Positions 48,833 through 56,951 of a stretch of 64,000 bases of DNA are shown here, piece after piece. Each line of letters begins with the position of its first letter. Within the stretch, counting starts at the first letter, position 1. Position numbers and translations under genes: made by a program. This DNA is from Sphingobacterium chuzhouense (lineage in GTDB: Bacteria > Bacteroidota > Bacteroidia > Sphingobacteriales > Sphingobacteriaceae): assembly GCF_014692525.1 (NCBI RefSeq), contig NZ_JACNYL010000001.1, positions 1,488,001 through 1,552,000 of the forward strand, written 5' to 3'. The notes beneath the pieces are model-generated. The model made no database searches and was not told where the DNA came from. It saw only the letters and a program-made list of their open reading frames with translations.

Positions 48833-48872
48833 AAAATTAAAAAGCCCCTCAGAAGGGGCTTTTTAATTTTTT
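48831..48872. terminator. Bidirectional intrinsic terminator between gcvH and the DUF6263 gene
   Basis: A perfect 18-base stem (48831-48848 with 48855-48872) around a 6-base loop, with A and T runs on both sides. It overlaps the stop codons of both convergent genes. Confidence 0.88.
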
Positions 48873-49629
48873 ATTCCACAGTCATTTCCACATCACTGAT
48901 TATTTTAGCACCTTGTGCTTCTATTGTTGTTTTTATAGAACTGCTTTTTGTGAAGTGTGTTTGCTTATCTAAGGTATAGCTACCGGACATTATTCCAATC
49001 TCACCGCCCGTCTCTTGCAACATTTTGCCTACAATATCAATAATGTATCCATCAGCACTTTCTTCACGGAAGGTTGAAGTCATTTCTATTTTTGAGAATA
49101 AGGGATTATCTGCTATTTCAGCCGTATTTTCCCAAGATTCTCCCGGTGCTACTGCTTTGTCAGGGAAGGAAGGCGACATATTGGAGAAAGAGCTTGCATC
49201 AAACCCTTGTGCTGCAAAACTAGGAGGTAAATCAATGTCTATTGTTTTCCCTTTTTCTGTAACAACAGATGAAATTTTTTGATCGATGATTTTGGAGAAT
49301 TGCTGTCCCAGCATTTTTGTGGTCTCATCTGTCGCCTCTTCTTCTGAATTATAAGATATCGTCATCATACCGGCATCTATATCCGCCTTAATCGCTTTAA
49401 TGACATTTTCAAGCGTGAAGTTTTCGTTTTCTTTTTTTGCCGGTAGCAACTCCATTTTCATGTTCATGTCCATGATAACGCTTTGAGGACCGTCTACATC
49501 TGTCTTCATGAGCATCTTGAGCTGAAGAGGCTTTCCGATTTCTGGATTGAGTCTAAAATCTACTGTTTCCTGGGCAAACGTGAGGAAGCCTATGCATAAA
49601 GCAAGACCGGTAATAAATAATCTTTTCAT
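48871..49629 (-). CDS. DUF6263-like exported protein
   Basis: 252 residues with a signal peptide (MKRLF, hydrophobic core, FAQE cleavage). The mature protein is beta-rich with VAPGESWEN-type and DIVGKMLQETGGEIG segments seen in the Bacteroidota DUF6263 family. It is probably a periplasmic or secreted protein. Function unknown. It is a single gene framed by terminators. Confidence 0.82.
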   Translation of the reverse strand: MKRLFITGLALCIGFLTFAQETVDFRLNPEIGKPLQLKMLMKTDVDGPQSVIMDMNMKMELLPAKKENENFTLENVIKAIKADIDAGMMTISYNSEEEATDETTKMLGQQFSKIIDQKISSVVTEKGKTIDIDLPPSFAAQGFDASSFSNMSPSFPDKAVAPGESWENTAEIADNPLFSKIEMTSTFREESADGYIIDIVGKMLQETGGEIGIMSGSYTLDKQTHFTKSSSIKTTIEAQGAKIISDVEMTVE

Positions 49630-49675
49630 ATAAGTATATTATAGCGTGAAGATAAGAAAAATTGAAAAAAAGAAA

Positions 49676-49710
49676 GGGTCTTCTGTGTAATATAGAAGAC
49701 CCCTTTTTTT
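49676..49710 (-). terminator. Intrinsic terminator after pdhB
   Basis: A stem pairing 49676-49684 with 49694-49702 over a 9-base loop, extended by complementary A and T tracts, lies between pdhB and the DUF6263 gene. Confidence 0.8.
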
Positions 49711-49742
49711 CAATTTTTCTATTCCTCAGTGAGGTTGTGAAA

Positions 49743-50729
49743 TTACTTGGTAATATAAGACACTTCTTTTACCGCTTTTACCACTTTAGCGATGCTTGGT
49801 AGACTTGCTTCTACTAATGTAGGAGCATAACCAAGGGGTACGTCTGCAGACGTTACGCGGATAACAGGTGCATCAAGATAATCGAAAGCATCTTTCTGAA
49901 CCTTGAATGCGATTTCGCCAGAAATAGAAGCTAATGGCCAAGCTTCTTCTACTACTACTAAGCGATTTGTTTTTTTAACAGATTCTATGATAGCCTCATA
50001 ATCTATAGGACGAACGGAACGTAAGTCGATCAATTCTACACTAACCCCTTCTTTTGTTAATTCTTCAACGGCTGGGATAACAACGCGTGGAACCATTTTA
50101 CCAAAAGATACGACGGTCACATCTGTACCCTCTTGAATTGTGTGTGCTTTACCAATAGGTAAGTAGTATTCTTCTTCCGGAACTTGACCCTTGTCGCCAT
50201 ACATAACCTCTGATTCCATAAAGATGACAGGATCCGGGTCAAGGATAGATGTTTTCAACAAACCCTTCGCATCGTAAGGATTGGAAGGGATAACAACTTT
50301 CAAGCCGGGCGTATTTGCGTACCAATTCTCAAAGTTTTGGGAGTGTTGTGCGCCCAGCTGGCCAGCGTTACCTGTTGGCCCGCGGAAAACAATCGGACAA
50401 GAAAATTGTCCGCCACTCATCTGGTGCAATTTTGCAGCTGAATTGATGACCTGGTCGATAGCAACCAACGAGAAGTTGAACGTCATAAACTCGATAATGG
50501 GTTTTAGGCCATTCATTGCTGCGCCAACGCCGATACCCGCAAAACCAAGCTCTGCTATGGGCGTATCGATAATGCGTTTCGCTCCGAACTCTTCGAGCAT
50601 GCCTTGGCTTACTTTGTAAGCTCCGTTATATTCAGCGACTTCCTCGCCCATCAAGAATATCTTATCATCTTTACGCATTTCTTCGTTCATCGCTTCACGA
50701 AGCGCTTCTCTGAATTGTATTTCTCTCAT
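49743..50729 (-). CDS. pdhB: Pyruvate dehydrogenase E1 component, beta subunit
   Basis: 328 residues of the transketolase pyrimidine domain plus C-terminal domain. MGEEVAEYNGAYKV, DTPIAELGFAGIGVGAA (with the cofactor-activating Glu) and GGQFSCPIVFRGPTG are typical of PDH E1 beta. It needs an E1 alpha partner (pdhA), which is not beside it, so the complex genes are dispersed. It has a promoter box about 33 bases upstream. Confidence 0.94.
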   Translation of the reverse strand: MREIQFREALREAMNEEMRKDDKIFLMGEEVAEYNGAYKVSQGMLEEFGAKRIIDTPIAELGFAGIGVGAAMNGLKPIIEFMTFNFSLVAIDQVINSAAKLHQMSGGQFSCPIVFRGPTGNAGQLGAQHSQNFENWYANTPGLKVVIPSNPYDAKGLLKTSILDPDPVIFMESEVMYGDKGQVPEEEYYLPIGKAHTIQEGTDVTVVSFGKMVPRVVIPAVEELTKEGVSVELIDLRSVRPIDYEAIIESVKKTNRLVVVEEAWPLASISGEIAFKVQKDAFDYLDAPVIRVTSADVPLGYAPTLVEASLPSIAKVVKAVKEVSYITK

Positions 50730-50761
50730 CAGTTGTAAAATTGTGTCTTTTTTGAATACCG

Positions 50762-50769
50762 CAAAACTA
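50762..50769 (-). promoter_or_regulatory. -7 box (TAGTTTTG) of pdhB
   Basis: On the minus strand TAGTTTTG matches TAnnTTTG, giving a leader of about 28 bases before the pdhB ATG. Confidence 0.5.
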
Positions 50770-50859
50770 CTAAATAATTTGATATTTTGTAGTGGGCTTT
50801 AAGCAAAAAAAGCGTGAAAGTGCCGTAAATATAGAAATGTTTTGACAATAGGAAAAGGC

Positions 50860-51483
50860 TTAGCAGCTGCGATTTAAAGATTCCAGAAATTCCTTTAAAA
50901 AATCATTTAGATTCTTGATCGCTAATCCAATCTTCCAAGCATCTCGGTTTCTGGGCTCAATATAATTAGAAATAGCCCGGAATTGTAAGCAATAAATTTT
51001 CTCCTGTTCGGCTACAAAGAAAGCCGCAGCGCCTTCCATTGATTCAATCAAAGGCTTTTTATAGTGCTGTTGGAGCCGGATAATGGCGTCGGTTGCACCA
51101 TGTACGTTATTAACGGTAATACCTTTTGCTTTATTGACTTGAGGAAGCTGCATATTGACCGGAGGATTTTCTGCATATATCCGTTTGCCGAAACCAAGCT
51201 CTTCGATTGGTATAAATAAGCCATTATCATCAGCTCCCAATCCAAATATTTCATCGGCACATATTTGATATACCTCTCCCAAGCATGCTGATTGATCCAG
51301 TATCCCGCCGATGCCAACGTGAATAAGTAAATCAACGTTATGTTTTTGTAGATGCCTGGTTAAGGCATAAGTAGTGGCAACCATGCCTACACCCGTAATG
51401 AGATAGGGTATACTGCTATCTTCCAGGAAGGAACGAGAGGGGTCTATTTCTTCTATAGTGGCGGCTACAACTAAGATCTGCAT
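50860..51483 (-). CDS. mqnB: Futalosine hydrolase
   Basis: 207 residues of the nucleoside phosphorylase/MTAN fold: LITGVGMVATTYAL, HVGIGGILD, and ESMEGAAAFFVAEQ with the catalytic Glu segment, followed by FRAISNYIEPRNRDAW. This last motif separates MqnB from MTA/SAH nucleosidase. It cleaves futalosine in the menaquinone route that starts from chorismate, so the organism probably makes menaquinone by the futalosine pathway. It diverges from the PTPS/QueD gene. Confidence 0.93.
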   Translation of the reverse strand: MQILVVAATIEEIDPSRSFLEDSSIPYLITGVGMVATTYALTRHLQKHNVDLLIHVGIGGILDQSACLGEVYQICADEIFGLGADDNGLFIPIEELGFGKRIYAENPPVNMQLPQVNKAKGITVNNVHGATDAIIRLQQHYKKPLIESMEGAAAFFVAEQEKIYCLQFRAISNYIEPRNRDAWKIGLAIKNLNDFLKEFLESLNRSC

Positions 51484-51537
51484 GTGAAACGAATCGCTTT
51501 AGCTGGTGAAGATACTAAGAATCTAGTTTTTATCCCC

Positions 51538-51545
51538 TATCTTTG
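51538..51545 (+). promoter_or_regulatory. -7 box (TATCTTTG) of the PTPS/QueD-family gene
   Basis: TATCTTTG matches TAnnTTTG and ends four bases before the ATG at 51550, which supports that start over an upstream GTG at 51484 and implies a leaderless or near-leaderless message. Confidence 0.5.
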
Positions 51546-51549
51546 TCTT

Positions 51550-51963
51550 ATGATTTATATCACAAGACGCGAACGGTTCAGCGCGGCACATAAGCTATAT
51601 CGGGAAGATTGGTCTCAGGAGCAAAATGAGGCGGTATTCGGAAATTGTTCAAATCCCAACTGGCATGGCCACAATTATGAGCTTTTTGTGACGGTAAAAG
51701 GCGAGATAAATCCGGAGACAGGTTTCTTAATTGATCTCAAGAAGATGAAAAGCATCATTTTGGAACATGTAATTAGTAAATTAGATCACAAAAATGTGAA
51801 CCTTGACGTGGACTTCATGAGTGGAAAGAAAGCTTCCACAGAAGTTATCGCTGTGGAAATATTCCATGTGCTAAAGCCGTATTTTGATCAGGAAAACGTA
51901 CAATTGCATGCTGTTAAGTTGTACGAAACGGAGAATAATTTTGTCGAATATTTTGGTGAATAA
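51550..51963 (+). CDS. queD: 6-pyruvoyl/6-carboxytetrahydropterin synthase family protein
   Basis: 137 residues from the ATG at 51550, giving the family start MIYITRRERFSAAHKL. Zinc ligands are H14, H39 and H41, and the catalytic Cys is C33 in GNCSNPNWHGHNY, which resembles eukaryotic PTPS (GKCNNPNGHGHNY) more than E. coli QueD. The enzyme converts dihydroneopterin triphosphate, made by FolE encoded 27 bases downstream, into 6-pyruvoyl- or 6-carboxy-tetrahydropterin. Queuosine or biopterin precursor synthesis are both possible; other queC/queE genes are not in view. Confidence 0.88.
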   Translation: MIYITRRERFSAAHKLYREDWSQEQNEAVFGNCSNPNWHGHNYELFVTVKGEINPETGFLIDLKKMKSIILEHVISKLDHKNVNLDVDFMSGKKASTEVIAVEIFHVLKPYFDQENVQLHAVKLYETENNFVEYFGE

Positions 51964-51990
51964 ATAAGTGCCATTTTTTAATTTAAACAA

Positions 51991-52623
51991 ATGAGTAATC
52001 TAACATCCTTCGAAAGTGAAGAACAAGATGGTTATATCAAAATCGATCAATATAATCAAAAACAAGTAGAAGAAATTGCGGCCTGTTATCCAACAATTTT
52101 ACGGGCTATCGGTGAAAATCCGAAAAGGGAGGGGTTGATTAAGACTCCTGAGCGCGTTGCGAAAGCCTTGCAGTTTTTGACGCATGGATACGATGTTGAT
52201 GCAGCAGAAGTATTGCGAGGAGCCATGTTTGAAGAAGAGTATAGCCAAATGGTGGTTGTAAAAGATATTGAGGTTTATTCCATGTGCGAACACCATATGC
52301 TCCCTTTTTTTGGAAAAGCCCATATTGCTTATATTCCTAACGGACATATTGTAGGGTTGAGTAAAATCCCGCGTGTGGTAGATGCATTTGCAAGGCGTTT
52401 ACAAGTACAGGAACGGTTGACAAATGAAATACGTGATTGCATACAACAAACATTGAAACCCGCGGGTGTTGCCGTGGTGATGGAATGTAAGCATATGTGT
52501 ATGGCTATGCGTGGTGTGCAGAAACAAAATTCGGTGACAACCACCTCTGCTTTTACTGGTGCTTTTCAAAATGATGTTACACGATCAGAGTTTCTAAGAC
52601 TGATTACGGCATCGTTAGATTAA
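51991..52623 (+). CDS. folE: GTP cyclohydrolase I
   Basis: 210 residues. Signatures: [18 protein letters not shown], the zinc site [32 protein letters not shown] and the late [11 protein letters not shown]. It opens GTP to dihydroneopterin triphosphate for folate, queuosine and biopterin pathways. It lies directly behind the PTPS/QueD-family gene and probably shares its transcript, which makes substrate supply a reasonable reason for the pairing. Confidence 0.97.
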   Translation: MSNLTSFESEEQDGYIKIDQYNQKQVEEIAACYPTILRAIGENPKREGLIKTPERVAKALQFLTHGYDVDAAEVLRGAMFEEEYSQMVVVKDIEVYSMCEHHMLPFFGKAHIAYIPNGHIVGLSKIPRVVDAFARRLQVQERLTNEIRDCIQQTLKPAGVAVVMECKHMCMAMRGVQKQNSVTTTSAFTGAFQNDVTRSEFLRLITASLD

Positions 52624-52636
52624 TAGCATATTAGTA

Positions 52637-52674
52637 AAAAAAGGCCCTTTTTGATATCAAGAAGGGCCTTTTTT
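52637..52674 (+). terminator. Intrinsic terminator after folE
   Basis: A long near-perfect palindrome (one T-G pair) with a GGGCC core, ending in a T-run. Confidence 0.85.
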
Positions 52675-52719
52675 AATTATAAAAGAAAAATACCGATGCT
52701 TTAATTTATGTTAAAATTT

Positions 52720-52749
52720 TTTGTAATAGGGCGCTACTTGTTAATTTTG
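52720..52749 (+). promoter_or_regulatory. Bacteroidota promoter (-33 TTTG, -7 TAATTTTG) of the O-methyltransferase gene
   Basis: TTTG at 52720-52723 and TAATTTTG at 52742-52749 are separated by 18 bases, close to the 19-20 consensus spacing. The box ends five bases before the ATG at 52755. Confidence 0.6.
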
Positions 52750-52754
52750 CGACT

Positions 52755-53390
52755 ATGCTTGAAAATGAAGACGCGTTAAATGCGTATTTAGAGAAGACAT
52801 GTGATACGGAAAATGAACTTCTAAAGCGGATAAATAGAGAGACTTATTTGCGGGAAACGATGCCACACATGTTGTCTGGTCATTTTCAAGGAAGAGTTCT
52901 TGCTATGTTGGCTAAATTAGTGAAGCCAAAGAGTATATTGGAAATAGGTACATTCACCGGTTATGCTACGTTGTGTTTGGCTGAGGGACTTGATAAAGAA
53001 GGAACATTGCATACGATCGACATCAACGAAGAATTGGAGGATCGTGTACGAGGTTATTTTGATGCTTCTCTTTTTCGGAAGCAAATAAAGTATCATATCG
53101 GAGATGCAGCCGAAATCATTCCAATGATAACAGGTGATTTCGATTTGGTGTTTATTGACGCAGATAAAAAGAGTAACCTTTATTACTTTGAAACGCTCAT
53201 TGATCGTGTTTCTACCGGAGGGTTACTCTTAATAGATAATGTACTTTGGAAAGGGAAGGTTTTAACGGATAATCCGGATAACCAAACAAAAAAAGTAATT
53301 GAACTAAATGAAACCTTGGCAAAAGATAGCCGTATTGAGAAGCTGATCTTGCCCATTAGAGATGGACTTTTTGTGTTACGCAAAAAGTAA
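52755..53390 (+). CDS. Class I SAM-dependent O-methyltransferase
   Basis: 211 residues with a Rossmann-like methyltransferase fold. SAM motif EIGTFTGYATLCLAEGL at about 61-77, the acidic HTIDINEE at about 87-94 and DLVFIDADKK at about 132-141 match the caffeoyl-CoA/catechol O-methyltransferase (COMT/TrmR) family. In bacteria members modify tRNA (TrmR) or small catechols; which applies here is unknown. It is the first gene of the run leading into the envelope genes. Confidence 0.9.
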   Translation: MLENEDALNAYLEKTCDTENELLKRINRETYLRETMPHMLSGHFQGRVLAMLAKLVKPKSILEIGTFTGYATLCLAEGLDKEGTLHTIDINEELEDRVRGYFDASLFRKQIKYHIGDAAEIIPMITGDFDLVFIDADKKSNLYYFETLIDRVSTGGLLLIDNVLWKGKVLTDNPDNQTKKVIELNETLAKDSRIEKLILPIRDGLFVLRKK

Positions 53391-53412
53391 TGGTTGAACA
53401 AAAATAAATGAT

Positions 53413-54159
53413 ATGCAAAAAACAAGTATTGGTAAGTATGTAATAATACTACTAATGTTTGTGTTTACGGTCACTACGACCATTGCACAAAAACTTTCAC
53501 CAAGTAGTTATATTGCGGAGCATAGAGACATCGCTCAGCAATTGATGATCGAAACAGGAGTGCCAGCTTCTGTTATTTTGGCGGTCGCTTTTCATGAAAG
53601 CGCTTACGGAAACAGTAAAATCGCTAAACACTTAAATAATCATTTCGGAATCAAGGGTAAAAACAACAGCAAGGCTATTCGTTCAGCTTATAAAGGCTAT
53701 GGATCGATAAAGGAATCATACCGTGATTTTGTGGGGTTGCTCCAACGTCGAAAAGCAACAAATACCATGTTTGAAAAGCATGGAACTGATGATTATCAAA
53801 GTTGGGTCAAAGGCATTGCCCGCGCAGGTTATTCTACTACCAGAGAGTGGCCATCTAAAGTGCTGGCAACGATTAGACGTTATAACCTAGATAAATATGA
53901 TCAAATACAACAGCCACCTATTGCAAAAGGAATGTTAGCCAAAAGCGGTGCAGCAAAAATTCAACAAGATATATTGCTGAGTTCGATGGAAGCTAATGAC
54001 ACGTCAGCGGATTTTACATCGAGCGAAACCCATGTCGTAACAAAGGGAGATACACTTTCAGAACTAGCAACACGCTACAATACATCCGTCGATGTCTTAA
54101 AGAGACGGAATAATTTGCAATCTTCGAAACTTTCTATCGGTCAGCGTTTGTTGTTGTAG
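53413..54159 (+). CDS. Secreted glucosaminidase-LysM cell wall hydrolase
   Basis: 248 residues. Signal peptide ending near TTIAQ, a mannosyl-glycoprotein endo-beta-N-acetylglucosaminidase (GH73-type) domain (about 33-165) with the catalytic-type AVAFHESAYGNS and NNHFGIKG motifs, and one C-terminal LysM repeat (about 200-248: HVVTKGDTLSELATRYN, then SIGQRLLL). It likely cuts peptidoglycan glycan strands in the periplasm. It is a tandem paralogue of the next gene. Confidence 0.91.
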   Translation: MQKTSIGKYVIILLMFVFTVTTTIAQKLSPSSYIAEHRDIAQQLMIETGVPASVILAVAFHESAYGNSKIAKHLNNHFGIKGKNNSKAIRSAYKGYGSIKESYRDFVGLLQRRKATNTMFEKHGTDDYQSWVKGIARAGYSTTREWPSKVLATIRRYNLDKYDQIQQPPIAKGMLAKSGAAKIQQDILLSSMEANDTSADFTSSETHVVTKGDTLSELATRYNTSVDVLKRRNNLQSSKLSIGQRLLL

Positions 54160-54217
54160 TTTATACAGTTGATAAGGTAAAAAAAGTTAATAAGTTTGCT
54201 TACAGCCTACAGCTAAG

Positions 54218-55063
54218 ATGAAAAACAAGGATTTATTTCTACTGCTCGTTACTGCCATACTGGTATTGGGTTCTTGTGCTTCACGCAGAACAACACTTCA
54301 ACATCCGAATTATGGAAAAAATAAGACCGGTCAAGTTCGCACTCCGCCTCGAGCGGCTACCTCAACCTCCGGGTTATCGTATATAGAGCAATATAAGGAT
54401 ATTGCTATCGCTGAAATGAATCAATACGGCATTCCGGCCAGCATAAAGTTAGCACAAGCTTTATTGGAATCGGGGAATGGGAACAGTTATTTAGCGCGAG
54501 AAGCCAATAACCATTTTGGGATAAAATGTGGTGGTGTGTGGCAAGGAAAATCGGTTACACGTCCGGACGACCATGTGCGAGATTGTTTTCGTGTATACAA
54601 TGACCCTCAGCAATCATTTCGCGACCATAGCCAGTTTTTGTTGAGGAAACGTTATGAAAGACTGTTTACATTAGATAAGAACGATTACAAGGGTTGGGCA
54701 AAAGGTTTGAAGGAAGCGGGATACGCTACGAACCCACGCTATCCCGAACTACTTATTGATCTTATTGAACGATATCAGCTTTATCAGTATGATAGACCAG
54801 AAATATCTTATGTCAACAAAGAAAAACGGGAAGAGAAAGTAGAAGATATTATCCATGAAAGGGAAATTGAAGAGCCAGAGACAGCCATGAATACCGAGGC
54901 TATTAAAAATGCGGTAGCGATGGTGATTTATGAAGTAAAAGCAAACGATACGCTTTATAACATTAGCCAACGTCATGGCGTGAGTACCGACCAAATCAAA
55001 CAACTGAATGGTTTAGTTTCTGATGATCTGTCCGTTGGTCAATTATTGGTTATCTCGAAATGA
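54218..55063 (+). CDS. Lipoprotein glucosaminidase-LysM cell wall hydrolase
   Basis: 281 residues. Unlike its upstream paralogue it begins with a lipoprotein signal (lipobox LGSCAS), then a GH73-type glucosaminidase domain (about 60-195) with ALLESGNGNS and NNHFGIKCGG, an acidic linker (about 205-235) and a C-terminal LysM repeat. It is probably anchored in the outer membrane facing the periplasm. Having a soluble and an anchored copy side by side suggests division of labour in septal or growth-related cleavage. Confidence 0.91.
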   Translation: MKNKDLFLLLVTAILVLGSCASRRTTLQHPNYGKNKTGQVRTPPRAATSTSGLSYIEQYKDIAIAEMNQYGIPASIKLAQALLESGNGNSYLAREANNHFGIKCGGVWQGKSVTRPDDHVRDCFRVYNDPQQSFRDHSQFLLRKRYERLFTLDKNDYKGWAKGLKEAGYATNPRYPELLIDLIERYQLYQYDRPEISYVNKEKREEKVEDIIHEREIEEPETAMNTEAIKNAVAMVIYEVKANDTLYNISQRHGVSTDQIKQLNGLVSDDLSVGQLLVISK

Positions 55064-55151
55064 TAACTTTGCTTTTTTAGGCTATCCATATATCATCACT
55101 AAAAAATGTTAAATTTTCGCGTATAAGCTTCTTTTCCCTTAGTTTTATAAA

Positions 55152-55913
55152 GTGAAGATCCTAACGTATATAGTCTTATTTTATTTGTTTTTATATGCGC
55201 CTGCCGTAGTGGTGGCACAGACCAAATCCGTGCAGGGCATCGTATTGGATAAAGCTACCAATCAACGCATTGGTAAGGCTTTTATAAAAAACGATGATAC
55301 AAAGGAAAACACGTTTAATAATGCCCGGGGGGAATTTGAGATTGGAGTGTCTTTGGGAGACCTGATAATTACATCTAAAGAGGGATATTTAACGGATACC
55401 ATCAAATATATCGGACAACAAGTATTAATGGTATATTTAGATCGTACTTCCATTTATATTCCGGAGGTGAGAGTAGTGGCGCGCCGCTCACCAGAAGAAG
55501 TTTTACAACAACGGAAAGAAGAATTTAATAAAGCATACAAGCTCGCCGATCCTGGCTCCATATTCAGTGTTGGGCAGACAGGCGCCGGGCTCAGTATTGG
55601 ATCTATATACAATATGCTAAGCCGGGAAGGAAAAAATGCGCGACGCTTAACACGTTTTATTCAGCGAGAATATGAGGAAGACGTAATTGATTCCAAATTT
55701 ACACGTGATCTCGTCAGAAATATTACAGGTTTAACAGGTGAACACCTCACCATTTTTATGAGTAACTACAGGCCGACCTATTATTTTGTTTCTGTTGCCT
55801 CGCGTTATGAATTGACAACTTATATTAGAAGCAAGTATGAAATATTTAAATTAAATCCTAACTTGCGCTTTTTACCAGAGTTACCAGAAATTGATTTAGA
55901 AGTAGATAAATAA
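55152..55913 (+). CDS. Exported protein with carboxypeptidase-regulatory-like domain, unknown function
   Basis: 253 residues from a GTG at 55152, chosen because it opens a clean signal peptide ending at VVAQTK; no ATG fits. The mature part starts with a CarboxypepD_reg-like beta domain (about 25-105: VQGIVLDKATNQRIGKAFI), then a charged helical region of unknown type. This layout is common in Bacteroidota surface proteins tied to outer-membrane assembly. It is followed six bases later by the DUF3078 gene. Confidence 0.82.
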   Translation: MKILTYIVLFYLFLYAPAVVVAQTKSVQGIVLDKATNQRIGKAFIKNDDTKENTFNNARGEFEIGVSLGDLIITSKEGYLTDTIKYIGQQVLMVYLDRTSIYIPEVRVVARRSPEEVLQQRKEEFNKAYKLADPGSIFSVGQTGAGLSIGSIYNMLSREGKNARRLTRFIQREYEEDVIDSKFTRDLVRNITGLTGEHLTIFMSNYRPTYYFVSVASRYELTTYIRSKYEIFKLNPNLRFLPELPEIDLEVDK

Positions 55914-55919
55914 AACACC

Positions 55920-56927
55920 ATGTTTAAGAGCATAAACTTTCTGTTTGTTATTTTATTACTCGTTGTGAGCCAACAAGGTATGGCACAAATCGATCTTAAA
56001 AAGTTGAGGGCAAAGCCAGACACCAATATCGTGGAGAAGCCACAGGCACCCGTGACTAATCTGCAAGATGTGATGGTTCCCATCCCACAGTTAGATTTAG
56101 AAGTCAATTATTGGAAGCATTGGACAAAGTTTGGGATCAATATGAATCAAGCTTCGTTCAGTGAAAACTGGAGTGCCGGGGGGGTTAATTCCATTGCAAT
56201 AGGTTTACTTGGTTGGCATAAATCCGAGTATAATAAAAATAACTTTCAGTATGTGACGGAAATTGACTTAAGATATGGAAAGATCCGTACCTCAAAAGAT
56301 GGTCAGAGATCATTGGCTAAAAAGAACAATGACCGGATTTTCTGGGATCACAAAATAGCGCATAAACTATCGAAAAGTTGGGCAATTTATTTTGCGGTAA
56401 CATTCGAATCCCAATTTGACGCAGGATACAAATATGGAACTGCTCAGGGAACGAATGAAGAAATAATTACAGATACTGTTTCAAGATTTATGGCGCCAGG
56501 GTATTTTACAGAATCATTCGGTTTGGAATATAAACCGGACAATACGTTCTCGCTACGTTTGGGTACAGGTACCGCCAGACAAACATTGGTACTGGATGAG
56601 CGTATTTCTAATAAACCAAATGATAAAGATCGATTCGGCGTAGACCTTGGTAGCAAATTTAAAAATGACCTCGCTTTTCAGGTTACGGCAAATTTAGATC
56701 GAAATTTATCAAACAATCTCAATATAAAAGCAAGGTATAATCTATTTGCAGACTATAAGGAACTTAGCGACCCAGACCATCGCTTGGATGCGACACTAAC
56801 CGCGAAAGTGACTAATCTGGTGAATGTATCGTTATCTGGTATTATGGTTTACAACTCCGACGAAGACGTTAAAGTGCAATATAGCCAAGCTTTGGCATTA
56901 GGTTTGACGTATACATTGCCGAGATAG
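55920..56927 (+). CDS. DUF3078 outer-membrane-type protein
   Basis: 335 residues. Signal peptide ending at GMAQ, a short linker, then a beta-barrel-like region with the DUF3078 hallmark NMNQASFSENWSAGGVNSI at about 77-95 and alternating aromatic beta strands to a C-terminal LGLTYTLPR. Probably an outer-membrane beta-barrel of unknown role. It is co-directional and only six bases after the previous gene. Confidence 0.88.
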   Translation: MFKSINFLFVILLLVVSQQGMAQIDLKKLRAKPDTNIVEKPQAPVTNLQDVMVPIPQLDLEVNYWKHWTKFGINMNQASFSENWSAGGVNSIAIGLLGWHKSEYNKNNFQYVTEIDLRYGKIRTSKDGQRSLAKKNNDRIFWDHKIAHKLSKSWAIYFAVTFESQFDAGYKYGTAQGTNEEIITDTVSRFMAPGYFTESFGLEYKPDNTFSLRLGTGTARQTLVLDERISNKPNDKDRFGVDLGSKFKNDLAFQVTANLDRNLSNNLNIKARYNLFADYKELSDPDHRLDATLTAKVTNLVNVSLSGIMVYNSDEDVKVQYSQALALGLTYTLPR

Positions 56928-56951
56928 TATTATTGATCGGGGTAGAAAGTA

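Noticed and set aside
51484..51549. GTG at 51484 as start of the PTPS/QueD gene
   Set aside because: The added 22 residues have no family support, and the promoter box at 51538-51545 lies inside that stretch, so transcription should start near the ATG at 51550.
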